Shown here: positions 6,548 through 12,751 of the stretch, piece after piece | Position numbering within the stretch: position 1 is the first letter of the stretch | Layout of the letters: every line of letters begins with the position of its first letter | Source: DASWUD01 sp036401755 | GTDB taxonomy: Bacteria > Pseudomonadota > Gammaproteobacteria > Thiohalomonadales > Thiohalomonadaceae | Reading direction: 5' to 3' | Assembly (NCBI GenBank): GCA_036401755.1 | Contig: DASWUD010000208.1 | Coordinates: 1 to 12,751 of the forward strand | DNA: 12,751 bases | Position numbers and translations under genes: made by a program | The notes under the pieces: model-generated | The model's database searches: none | The model's input: only the letters and a program-made list of their open reading frames with translations | What the model was told of the DNA's origin: nothing

Positions 6548-7507
6548 TTATTCGTAGCGCGCCGCCGCCTCCTGCACTCGCCGGGCAACTGCCTGACGCA
6601 GGTGGTCCGGGGCCATAACCTCCACATCCGGTCCGTATTTGAGGATCTCCATCAGCAGTTCCCGCTCGTCTGAGTAGGGCACTTGCAGTTCGTATTCACC
6701 GTCCACCCATTGGCCGATCTGCTCGGGATGCCAGCTTTCGTCGGCCACCTAACGGGCGGCGTGGGCGGAGAAGCGCAGCACAGCCCACGCCTTGGCTTCG
6801 CCGGTGAAGATGCCAAAGCTGGCACCGATGAGGCGATCGATGGCGGTATCCGGCATGTTGCGTGCGGTAGTGGTGAGCACCTCGCGGGGGTGGATGCGAT
6901 CAAGAGAAAAGGTGCGCAGATCGTTGGCCTGTTCGCACCAGGCGATCAGGTACCAGTTGTCGCGGTAGTGGAGCAGGCGCTGGGGATGCACGCGGCGCTG
7001 AGTGGCGTGGCCCTTTTGACGGCCGCGGTATTCCATCGACATTACCTGGCGATTCAATACTGCGCCGGCCACCGCGCCGAAGGTGTCTGGATCGACCGGG
7101 CGGCGCGCCACACTCTGTAGTTGCACCCGGCTGGTGACGGTGTCGGCGCTGTGGCCACCCTGCTCCAGCAATTTGCGGATGCGGCTGCGCAACGGGCCGA
7201 TATAGGGCGAGAGCAGACCGGGCTGCACCGCTTCGAGCAGCTGTTCGCTGGCGAGCAAGGCATAGAGTTCGGAGTCGTTGAACCAGAGGCCGGGGAGTTC
7301 GAAGGATGGGGCATCAGGGTTGTAGCGATAGCCGCTACCGTCGCGGTCGCTGAGGATGGGCGCATCCATGAAGTCGCGCATGTAGGCAATATCGCGCTTC
7401 AGGGTAGCCGGCGATATTTCCAGCTTGTCGCAAAAGCGCTTGAAGGGAACACGTTTGCCCGGCTGTAGTTCGCGATGAATGCGAAAGATCCGCTCGGCGC
7501 GGTTCAT
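6548..7507 (-). pseudogene. WYL-domain transcriptional regulator interrupted by an in-frame TAG
   Basis: The reading frame has an N-terminal helix-turn-helix (about 1-60: MNRAERIFRIHRELQ, then RFCDKLEISPATLKRDIAYMRDFM) and a WYL domain (about 150-210) containing HPQRLLHYRDNWYLIAWCE and RTFSLDRI. A C-terminal WCX-type part follows. At codon 253 (6749-6751) the frame reads TAG, then continues without shift as VADESWHPEQIGQWVDGEYEL to a TAA at 6548. Relatives usually have Trp there (ARWVAD-x-x-WHP), so one TGG to TAG change explains it. Read-through length is 319 residues, the normal family size; the truncated product would be 252 residues and lack the WCX part. The ATG at 7507 is preferred over one at 7633 because GGGAGAG precedes it and upstream codons run through an inverted repeat. 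Members bind DNA and sense nucleic-acid or nucleotide ligands, often beside defence loci. Confidence 0.82.
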
Positions 7508-7585
7508 GGCTGTGCTCTCCCTCAGTCGTTGTTCTGCTTTCGATTGTGCACTGGCCGGCGGGAATGGACAAACCGGCGAGGGTAT

Positions 7586-7657
7586 CGGGTGAAGGGTGCG
7601 CACGCGTACCGAGACATTGGCCCGAAGCGCCATGGTGCGCGGTGCGCACCCTACCCG
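7586..7657. repeat. MITE/REP-like intergenic inverted repeat
   Basis: AGGGTGCGCAC (7593-7603) is exactly inverted at 7642-7652. CGGGT (7586-7590) and ACCCG (7653-7657) extend the pairing past a 2-base bulge, giving a 16-bp arm around a 38-base centre. The centre holds further short GC-rich symmetry (GCGCCATGGTGCGC, then GGTGCGC again). It occupies the gap between the btuF stop and the WYL regulator start. Similar GGGTGCGCA...TGCGCACCC intergenic repeats are dispersed in many proteobacterial genomes, from general knowledge. It could also end btuF transcription by forming a hairpin, though no U-run follows. Confidence 0.65.
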
Positions 7658-7675
7658 GGGCGGAGCGTTGGCTCT

Positions 7676-8551
7676 TCAATTTCGGCGCACCCGCGCAATC
7701 TGCCCGCACATCCGCTCGGCGCCGTCGAGGATGCGCAGGGTATGGCGTTGTAGTAGTGCCGGGGGGATGAAGTAGAGGTGGTTGCCCTGCACGGCTTTAA
7801 GGTGGGGCCAGCGGCGCCAGTCGTCGAGCCATTCGGGGTGTTCTTCGCCCATGCCGCTGGCGATGATCACCTGCGGGTCGGCGGCGAGTACTGCTTCGCG
7901 CGATACCTCTGCTGAGAGGGCGGGGAGTTGGGCGAAGACGTTGCTGCCACCGCACAGGGCGATCACGTCGCTGATGAGGTGTTGGCCGCTGACGGTCATC
8001 AACGGCTGATTCCACACTTCATAGAAAACGCTGACCGGTGGGCTGTTGCGATACTGGGCGCGCCGCATGTTGAGCCGCTGGCGCCAGGCGCGGGTGACGG
8101 GCTGTGTGGCCGCTTGCGTATCGGCGAGCACGGCGAGGGCGTCGATCTCGTCGGCGATGGTTTCGAGGTGGTGCGGTTCGCTGCGAAACAGCGGGATGCC
8201 GAGGCGCTGCAATTTTTCCAGGGCGGCGGCGTTGTTGCCGCTCTTCCAGCCGACCACCAGATCGGGGCGCAGTGCCACGATCGCTTCGAGGTCGAAGCGG
8301 TTGTAGCTGCCGACGCGCGGGATCGCCTTGGCCGGCTCCGGGTAGTCGCTGTAGTCGACTGCGCCGACGATGCGCGCGCCGGCCCCGGCGGAGAAGAGCA
8401 TCTCGGTGGTGTGCGGGGCGAGGCTGATGATGCGTTGCGCCGGGGCGCGCAGCGTGACGCGCTGGCCGCTGCCGTCGCTGACGGTGAGCGGCGCGGCGCC
8501 GGCCCACAGCGACCAGCCGCTGATTATGAGTGCCATTACGAGGCGCAGCAT
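7676..8551 (-). CDS. btuF: Periplasmic cobalamin/corrinoid-binding protein BtuF
   Basis: The substrate-binding component of the BtuCDF vitamin B12 ABC importer, which captures corrinoids in the periplasm. The 291 residues start with a signal peptide (about 1-20, MLRLVMALIISGWSLWAGAA). Then come VTLRAPAQRIISLAPHTTEMLFSAGAG, VDYSDYPEPAKAIPRVGSYNRFDLEAIVALRPDLVVGW (first lobe) and LISDVIALCGGSNVFAQLPALSAEVSREAVLAADPQVIIAS (second lobe), the order seen in BtuF. The ATG at 8551 has GGGAG about 7 bases upstream and overlaps the cobD stop by 16 bases, so translation is likely coupled. The permease and ATPase genes (btuC, btuD) are not in the window. The neighbouring cobalamin genes support the corrinoid assignment over a siderophore-binding relative. 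Confidence 0.93.
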   Translation of the reverse strand: MLRLVMALIISGWSLWAGAAPLTVSDGSGQRVTLRAPAQRIISLAPHTTEMLFSAGAGARIVGAVDYSDYPEPAKAIPRVGSYNRFDLEAIVALRPDLVVGWKSGNNAAALEKLQRLGIPLFRSEPHHLETIADEIDALAVLADTQAATQPVTRAWRQRLNMRRAQYRNSPPVSVFYEVWNQPLMTVSGQHLISDVIALCGGSNVFAQLPALSAEVSREAVLAADPQVIIASGMGEEHPEWLDDWRRWPHLKAVQGNHLYFIPPALLQRHTLRILDGAERMCGQIARVRRN

Positions 8552-9567
8552 GGCCGACTCTCCCTGTTATTGGTCAGTTCGCTGTTGATCTCGTGCAGCG
8601 CGGTGGCCAGGCGCTGCCACTCGGCTTCGCTGCCGGGCAGGCCGAAACGCACCGCCGGTGTTTCAAAGGGACGGGTGAGGATGGCGCGCTGCGCCAGCGC
8701 CTCGTGCCAGAGCAGTGCATCGTCGCGGCGTAGCCACTGAAACAGCGCACTGCCGCCGCTCGGCGCCAGGCCATGGTCGCGCAGCAGCTGTTGCAGGCGT
8801 GCCGCGGCGCGCGGCAGCGCGGCGCGCATGCGCTGCTGCCACTCCACATCGGCCAGGGCGAGCCGCGCCACCTCGCGCGACGGGCCGCTCACGCTCCACG
8901 GCCCGAGGCGCTGGCGCGCCGCTTCAAGCAGCGCCGGCCACGCCAGCAGAAAACCGACGCGCACCCCGGCCAGGCCGAAGAACTTGCCAAGCGAGCGCAG
9001 CACGATCAGCCCGTCGCGGCCGCAGTGCGGCGCCAGGCTCTGCGCCGGCGTGGCATCGATGAACGCCTCGTCGATCACCAGCCAGCCGCCGCGTGCGGCG
9101 AGGCGCGCCTGCCAGTCGCACAGCTGCGCCGGGGTGAAGCGCTCGCCGCTCGGATTGTTGGGGTTGAGCACCACCACCACCGCGAACTCGTCGAGGCGGG
9201 CGGCGATCGCGTCGCTCGCCAGCTCGTGCACTTGATGACCGGCCGCGCGCCAGGCGCGGGCGTGTTCGGCATAGGCGGGGGCGAGCAGTGCGACGCGGCA
9301 GGGCGGGCGCAGCTGTGGCAGCAGCTGGATGGCGGCCTGCGAACCGGCCACCGCCAGCAGCTGTGCGGTGCCGTAGTAGGCGGCGGCGGCCTGCTCCAGG
9401 CCATCGCCCTCTTCGGGCAGGCGCTGCCAGCACTCGGCCGGCAGGGCGGGCACCGGCCAGCCGTGCGGGTTGATGCCGGTGGAGAGGTCGAGCCACTGCT
9501 CGCGGGGAGTGGCGTAGCGTTGCGCCGCCGCGCGCAGGCGGCCGCCATGAAAGAGTTCAGCCGACAA
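8536..9567 (-). CDS. cobD: Threonine-phosphate decarboxylase (CobD; CobC in Pseudomonas naming)
   Basis: A PLP enzyme of the fold-type I aminotransferase family that converts L-threonine-O-3-phosphate to (R)-1-amino-2-propanol phosphate, the linker of the cobalamin nucleotide loop. In 343 residues it shows DLSTGINPHGWP (27-38), LNPNNPSG (134-141), VIDEAF with Asp166 expected to contact the PLP ring, RSLGKFFGLAGVRVGF with PLP-binding Lys195, and GPWSVSG. The start is TTG at 9567, supported by GGAGG at 9573-9577, and the next residues (SAELFHGGRL) begin the family's normal N-terminus. It overlaps cbiB by 11 bases and btuF by 16, consistent with an operon. The C-terminal tail (NNRESRPCCAS) is variable. 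Confidence 0.93.
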   Translation of the reverse strand: MSAELFHGGRLRAAAQRYATPREQWLDLSTGINPHGWPVPALPAECWQRLPEEGDGLEQAAAAYYGTAQLLAVAGSQAAIQLLPQLRPPCRVALLAPAYAEHARAWRAAGHQVHELASDAIAARLDEFAVVVVLNPNNPSGERFTPAQLCDWQARLAARGGWLVIDEAFIDATPAQSLAPHCGRDGLIVLRSLGKFFGLAGVRVGFLLAWPALLEAARQRLGPWSVSGPSREVARLALADVEWQQRMRAALPRAAARLQQLLRDHGLAPSGGSALFQWLRRDDALLWHEALAQRAILTRPFETPAVRFGLPGSEAEWQRLATALHEINSELTNNRESRPCCAS

Positions 9568-10456
9568 GAAAACCTCCGATCAGAATGAGAGCGAGCCAGA
9601 GCAGCAGAGTGTATTGCACCAGGCGGATGGCGCGGCCGATGTCGGCCGCTTGCGGTGCCGGTCCCGCACCGATCCACGGTTTCTGCTTGAGGGCGCCGTG
9701 GTAGCAGGCGGGCCCGCCCAGGGTGAGCGCCAGCGCACCGGCGCCGGCGCTCATCACCGGGCCACCGTTGGGGCTCTCCAGTTGATGGGCCTGTTCACGC
9801 CAGCAGCGCAGGGCGCGCGGCGCATCGCCGAGCAGGGCATAGCTGAGGGCGGTGAGGCGCGCCGGCAGCCAGTTGAGCAGGTCATCGAGGCGCGCCGCCG
9901 CCCAGCCGAAGCGGTAGTAGCGTGGGGTGCGGTAGCCCCACATGGCATCGAGGGTGTTGACCAGCCGGTAGAGCACGGCGCCGGGCAGGCCGAGCAGCAC
10001 AAACCAGAAGATGGCGCCGAAGATGGCGTCGTTGCCGTTCTCCAGCACCGATTCGCAGGCGGCGCGCGCCACCCCGGGCGCATCGAGCTGGGCGGCGTCG
10101 CGGCTCACCATCCAGCCCACCTTGGTCTGCGCAAGCAGGAGGTCGCCACTGGCGAGTGCCTGCGCTACCGCCTGGCCGTGCTGCGCCAGGCTGGTGGCGC
10201 CGAGGGTGAAGTAGAGCACCACCACCTGCAGGGGAAGGGCCGCGGTGCCAAATTGTTCCAGCAGCAGGGCCATCAGCACAAACGGCGTCACCGCCAGCAG
10301 CAGCGCGACGATGCCGCGACGGCGCGCATCGCCATGCAGGCGGGTTTCAAGCCAGAGGGCGAGACGGCCGAAGCCGGCCAGTGGATGGAAGCGGCGCGGG
10401 TCGCCCAGCAGGCGATCGAGCAGCAGTGCCGCCAGCAGTGTCAATGCGGTGATCAT
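9557..10456 (-). CDS. cbiB: Adenosylcobinamide-phosphate synthase (CbiB; CobD in Pseudomonas naming)
   Basis: An integral membrane enzyme joining aminopropanol phosphate to adenosylcobyric acid. Its 299 residues include DRLLGDPRRFHPLAGFGRLALWLE at the N-terminus, several hydrophobic segments, SVLENGNDAIFGAIFWF, YRLVNTLDAMWGYRTPRYYRFGWAAARLDDLLNWLPARLTA, and ESPNGGPVMSAGAGAL. A final membrane helix ends in GGFLVG. The GNDAIFGA form matches my memory of pseudomonad proteins rather than the D-x-x-x-x-P of Salmonella. The ATG at 10456 is kept although its Shine-Dalgarno site is poor. It is the first gene of the overlapping cbiB-cobD-btuF set. The 52-base gap upstream is too short for a cobalamin riboswitch and shows no B12 box. 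Confidence 0.94.
   Translation of the reverse strand: MITALTLLAALLLDRLLGDPRRFHPLAGFGRLALWLETRLHGDARRRGIVALLLAVTPFVLMALLLEQFGTAALPLQVVVLYFTLGATSLAQHGQAVAQALASGDLLLAQTKVGWMVSRDAAQLDAPGVARAACESVLENGNDAIFGAIFWFVLLGLPGAVLYRLVNTLDAMWGYRTPRYYRFGWAAARLDDLLNWLPARLTALSYALLGDAPRALRCWREQAHQLESPNGGPVMSAGAGALALTLGGPACYHGALKQKPWIGAGPAPQAADIGRAIRLVQYTLLLWLALILIGGFLVG
9573..9577 (-). promoter_or_regulatory. Shine-Dalgarno site for the TTG start of cobD
   Basis: Minus-strand GGAGG, embedded in the last codons of cbiB, lies 5 bases before TTG at 9567. No ATG or GTG offers a better start nearby, so this site fixes the rare initiation codon. Confidence 0.7.
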
Positions 10457-10508
10457 GGGGGCGGCAGTTTACCCGAAGCAGTGGCTGTGCGCCCCCACTC
10501 AAGACCGC

Positions 10509-10868
10509 TTACACCACCTCGTCGGGCAGCTCCTTGCCCAGCCTGCTGAGGGATTTGACGATCATCTGCGAGAGGTGGGCGTAGTCGTGGTGCAGCTTGT
10601 GCTCCGCCTCCTCCTGTTCCCCGCGATCGACCGAGTCGATGATCTCCGCCGCGCAGCGGTGGAAGTCGGCGTGTTGCACCTGCACCTGGCGGAACAGCGG
10701 CATCTCGCCATATTGCCCTTGATGGGTGTAGATCCATTTGCCCAGGGCGCAGAGGTCATCCCTACTTGCCGCGGATGCATCCAATCGCTCATTCGATTCG
10801 CCCTTGATATGTTTCTGCAGGCGCACCTTCCACGCCACGTGGGCGTTAATGGCTTCGAAGAAGTTCAT
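10509..10868 (-). CDS. Stand-alone CZB (chemoreceptor zinc-binding) domain protein
   Basis: A 119-residue soluble protein consisting only of a CZB domain. The four expected zinc ligands are visible: His10 in HVAW, Cys40 in CALGKW, and His66 and His70 in QHADFH. The 30-residue His-to-Cys spacing agrees with what I recall for E. coli DgcZ. CZB domains usually sit on chemoreceptors or diguanylate cyclases and respond to zinc or hypochlorite; here no output domain is attached, so it may act with a partner. The ATG at 10868 is preceded by AAAA and an unbroken G8 tract, a purine-rich but unusual ribosome-binding region. It points the same way as cbiB, 52 bases downstream, and is divergent from the gene at 10995. 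A hemerythrin-like protein was considered, but the CALGKW pattern favours CZB. Confidence 0.87.
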   Translation of the reverse strand: MNFFEAINAHVAWKVRLQKHIKGESNERLDASAASRDDLCALGKWIYTHQGQYGEMPLFRQVQVQHADFHRCAAEIIDSVDRGEQEEAEHKLHHDYAHLSQMIVKSLSRLGKELPDEVV

Positions 10869-10982
10869 GCCCCCCCCTTTTGAATTGTTTCTTTTTCTCG
10901 CACTGCCACTTTAACCATACTTTTTACCCCGTTGCAAACGGCGATAACACCACCATTTACAGGAATTACCCGACCATTTCGA

Positions 10983-10988
10983 TATAAT
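10983..10988 (+). promoter_or_regulatory. Perfect -10 hexamer directly before the ATG at 10995
   Basis: TATAAT ends 6 bases before ATG, which places the expected transcription start at or next to the A of the start codon. The best -35-like hexamer, TTTACA at 10956-10961, is 21 bases away and too far for a standard sigma-70 promoter. The gap 10869-10994 also carries the divergent promoter of the CZB gene, where TTGCAA-like bases are seen on the minus strand without a good -10. Confidence 0.45.
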
Positions 10989-10994
10989 CAGGCC

Positions 10995-11258
10995 ATGGAC
11001 ACGACCCCGCTTCAGCAAACCCTCCTTCGCATCGAAAACGATCCGCGCTCCGGCCAGTCGCTGCTGCTCTATGCCCTGGTCAAGACGCTGACGATTCCCC
11101 AGGCGGGCCACTCCTATCTGCTCACCAAGCTCAAGGAGATGACCCCCGACACCCGCCAGCTCGCCTACGGCCTGATGGAGTTGATGGCGCAGGGGTCGCT
11201 GGCCCGCAGCGAATGGGACAGCGCAGTGGAGCGCATGGACCGGGCGATTCGCGGCTGA
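10995..11258 (+). CDS. Hypothetical 87-residue protein upstream of ycgN
   Basis: A small, mostly helical, soluble protein I cannot place in a family. It opens MDTTPLQQTLLRIENDPRSGQSLLLYALVKTL and ends WDSAVERMDRAIRG. No signal peptide, membrane segment or cysteine is present. The frame could extend to a TTG at 10932, but the added 21 residues run through the promoter-like region, so ATG 10995 is preferred even though only a weak CAGG precedes it. The stop at 11256-11258 is one base before the ycgN ATG, so the two are almost certainly co-transcribed and translationally coupled. A functional link with YcgN is inferred from this arrangement only. Confidence 0.75.
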   Translation: MDTTPLQQTLLRIENDPRSGQSLLLYALVKTLTIPQAGHSYLLTKLKEMTPDTRQLAYGLMELMAQGSLARSEWDSAVERMDRAIRG

Positions 11259-11259
11259 G

Positions 11260-11697
11260 ATGGGCTTCTGGAAGGATACTCCGCTGGGCGAGCTCAGCCC
11301 CGCCGAATGGGAGTCGCTGTGTGATGGCTGCGGCCGCTGCTGTCTGGTGAAGCTGGAGGACGAGGAGAGCGGTGAGCTCTGCTACACCGCCATCGCCTGC
11401 GGCGAGCTGGAACTGGAGAGCTGCCGCTGCCGCCACTACACCAGCCGCCGCGAGCGGGTAGCCGAATGCATCACCCTCAGCGCTGCGACGCTGGCCGACT
11501 ATCCGTGGCTCCCCTCGACCTGCGCCTACCGGCTGCTGGCCGCGGGCCGGCCACTCCCCGCCTGGCACCCGCTGCTGAGCGGCAGCAGCGAATCGGTACA
11601 CGCTGCCGGTATTTCCGTGCGCAACTTCGCCGTTTCACAACGCGACCTGGATGACGACCTCGACATGGATGAGTTCCTGCTCGACCATAATCCTTAG
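11260..11697 (+). CDS. ycgN: YcgN family (UPF0260) cysteine-cluster protein
   Basis: A 145-residue protein closely similar in pattern to E. coli YcgN (about 150 residues). Shared features are LSPAEWESLCDGCGRCCLVKLEDEE, the spaced cysteines in ACGELELESCRCRHY and ECITLS, then YPWLPSTCAYRLLAAGRPLPAWHPLLSGS and ISVRNFAV. The conserved cysteines suggest metal or Fe-S binding, but the family has no established function. The ATG follows the upstream gene by one base and lacks a strong Shine-Dalgarno site, so it probably depends on coupling. A GTG-started sensor gene follows after 25 bases and may belong to the same transcript. Confidence 0.94.
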   Translation: MGFWKDTPLGELSPAEWESLCDGCGRCCLVKLEDEESGELCYTAIACGELELESCRCRHYTSRRERVAECITLSAATLADYPWLPSTCAYRLLAAGRPLPAWHPLLSGSSESVHAAGISVRNFAVSQRDLDDDLDMDEFLLDHNP

Positions 11698-11710
11698 GCC
11701 ATCACGGCGC

Positions 11711-11714
11711 GGAG
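11711..11714 (+). promoter_or_regulatory. Shine-Dalgarno site for the GTG start at 11723
   Basis: GGAG lies 8 bases before GTG at 11723. This supports GTG over the in-frame ATG at 11765, which would fall inside the first membrane helix. Confidence 0.6.
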
Positions 11715-11722
11715 CCGGCAAC

Positions 11723-12751
11723 GTGGATAAACAGCAGCGCAAAATCATCACCTATACCGGTCTCATGCTGGTAGTTGTTGCCATGCTGACCGGACTTGCC
11801 ACCTTCCTGGTGCTCTACGAGGCGGCCGAGCAGGTGCACAGCGAACGGCTTATCGCCACCGCCGACTCCACCGCGCGTCTCGTCTCCCTCTCCTTCGTTA
11901 TCGCCGATCCCACGGGTGACGAGGGGAGCCGCGGCCATGCCCTGCTGCTGCGCCAGCTGCTCGACAGCCCCGAACTGCGTGAGGGGTTGGGTCGCGGTGG
12001 CGAAATCATCGTGGCGCGGCAGGGGCCGCAGGGCATCGAGCTCCTGGCCACCACCCGCGACTCCACCACCACCCCCTCTCCGCTGGCGATCAAGCCGGGC
12101 CACGAGCTCGCCATCCAGCGGGCACTGCAGGGCGAGAGCGGCGTGCTCTCCGACATCGACTACGCCGGCCGCCCGGTGCTCACCGCCTATCAACCGGTCG
12201 AGGGCGGCAACGCGGCGCTCGCGGTGCGTGTGGCGCTGGCCGAGATCCGCAAGCCCTTCGTCAGCGCCGCGCTCGGCTCGATGAGCATCCTCGCCGGGGT
12301 GCTGCTGATCGTGCCGCTGCTCTATGCCCGCCTCAGCGCGCCGCTGTTTCGCCGCCTGAGCGACGAGCAGAGCCGCTTTCGCGCCCTGGTGGAGTTGTCG
12401 CCCTACGGCGTGCTGGTGATCGACGCACAGACCGCCCGCGCAGTGACCTTCAACCGTGTCGCCCATGAACAGCTCGGCTACAGCGCCGAGGAGTTTGCCG
12501 CGCTGCGCATCAGCGACTATGAAGCGACGGAGTCGCCCGAACAGACGCGTGAGCGCATCAACAAGATCCTGGCCGAGGGATACGACGAATTCGACGCGCT
12601 GCACCGCACCAAGAGCGGTGAGCTGTGCCATGTGCACGTCCACGCCCGCGCCTTCCAGTACGAGGGGCGCACCGCTTTCCACACCATCTTCCGCGACATC
12701 ACCGAACAGGTGGCGGCCGCCCGGGAGCTGGAGCGCCACCGTGACCACCTG
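11723..12751 (+). CDS. Membrane-bound PAS-domain sensor protein, 3' end outside the window
   Basis: The frame is open from GTG 11723 to the last base (343 codons), so only the sensory part is seen. Order: membrane helix 1 (about 8-32, LMLVVVAMLTGLATFLVLY); a periplasmic domain of about 150 residues (33-180) without recognisable motif but with a Cache-like arrangement (DSTARLVSLSF, GRPVLTAYQPVEGGNAALAVRVAL); helix 2 (about 182-203); then a PAS domain (about 217-335) with RFRALVELSPYGVLVID, FNRVAHEQLGYSAEEF and AFHTIFRDITEQVAA. The last residues (ARELERHRDHL) look like a linker helix leading to an output domain. That domain is most likely a histidine kinase, or a GGDEF/EAL module, but it cannot be seen. 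Confidence 0.85.
   Translation, partial: MDKQQRKIITYTGLMLVVVAMLTGLATFLVLYEAAEQVHSERLIATADSTARLVSLSFVIADPTGDEGSRGHALLLRQLLDSPELREGLGRGGEIIVARQGPQGIELLATTRDSTTTPSPLAIKPGHELAIQRALQGESGVLSDIDYAGRPVLTAYQPVEGGNAALAVRVALAEIRKPFVSAALGSMSILAGVLLIVPLLYARLSAPLFRRLSDEQSRFRALVELSPYGVLVIDAQTARAVTFNRVAHEQLGYSAEEFAALRISDYEATESPEQTRERINKILAEGYDEFDALHRTKSGELCHVHVHARAFQYEGRTAFHTIFRDITEQVAAARELERHRDHL

Noticed and set aside
7508..7633. N-terminal extension of the WYL regulator to ATG 7633
   Set aside because: The extra 42 residues are encoded by intergenic sequence including the inverted repeat and are not family-like. ATG 7507 has a Shine-Dalgarno site.
10457..10508. Cobalamin riboswitch before cbiB
   Set aside because: The gap is only 52 bases. 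GCCACTG occurs there on the minus strand, but the rest of a B12 box and the required folded leader are absent.
10932..10994. TTG start adding 21 residues to the protein upstream of ycgN
   Set aside because: The extension passes through the perfect TATAAT and the divergent promoter region, and lacks a Shine-Dalgarno site.
11702..12748. 348-codon minus-strand frame opposite the PAS sensor
   Set aside because: Shadow of the plus-strand sensor frame, which is open to the window edge and has membrane helices and a PAS domain.

Overview
This window looks like a chromosomal segment of a GC-rich gammaproteobacterium. The evidence is a Slt70-type soluble lytic transglycosylase, a YcgN-family (UPF0260) cysteine-cluster protein, Pseudomonas-like cobalamin genes (CbiB and threonine-phosphate decarboxylase) and type I-E CRISPR repeats. 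The genus cannot be fixed from the sequence alone.

Layout, left to right. (1) 1-4259, plus strand: the 3' part of a bacterial SNF2-family helicase (open at the left edge), then slt for periplasmic peptidoglycan cleavage. (2) 4317-7507, an accessory stretch: a small, less GC-rich membrane protein on plus; two tandem paralogous small ORFs of unknown family on minus, both GTG-started with matching AAGGAG sites; a hairpin-rich non-coding segment; a two-repeat, one-spacer type I-E CRISPR remnant with no cas genes; a plasmid pRiA4b ORF-3 family gene; and a WYL-domain regulator interrupted by an in-frame TAG. (3) 7586-7657: a 72-bp MITE/REP-like inverted repeat marking the right end of the accessory stretch. 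(4) 7676-10456, minus strand: an overlapping cobalamin cluster transcribed cbiB > cobD > btuF (adenosylcobinamide-phosphate synthase, threonine-phosphate decarboxylase, periplasmic corrinoid-binding protein). Upstream of it is a stand-alone CZB zinc-binding protein. (5) 10995-12751, plus strand: a possibly leaderless 87-aa conserved-type protein, ycgN, and a membrane PAS-domain sensor cut by the right edge.

How the genes work together: in the cobalamin cluster, CobD makes (R)-1-amino-2-propanol phosphate, CbiB joins it to adenosylcobyric acid, and BtuF captures corrinoids in the periplasm. The 4.3-7.6 kb stretch reads as a decayed or transferred island between housekeeping blocks. The CRISPR remnant, the broken WYL regulator (a family often seen near defence systems) and the mobile-type gene suggest a lost defence locus, but that is inference. 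No complete new system is demonstrable. The least explained parts are the tandem paralogues and the multi-hairpin segment at about 5590-5678.
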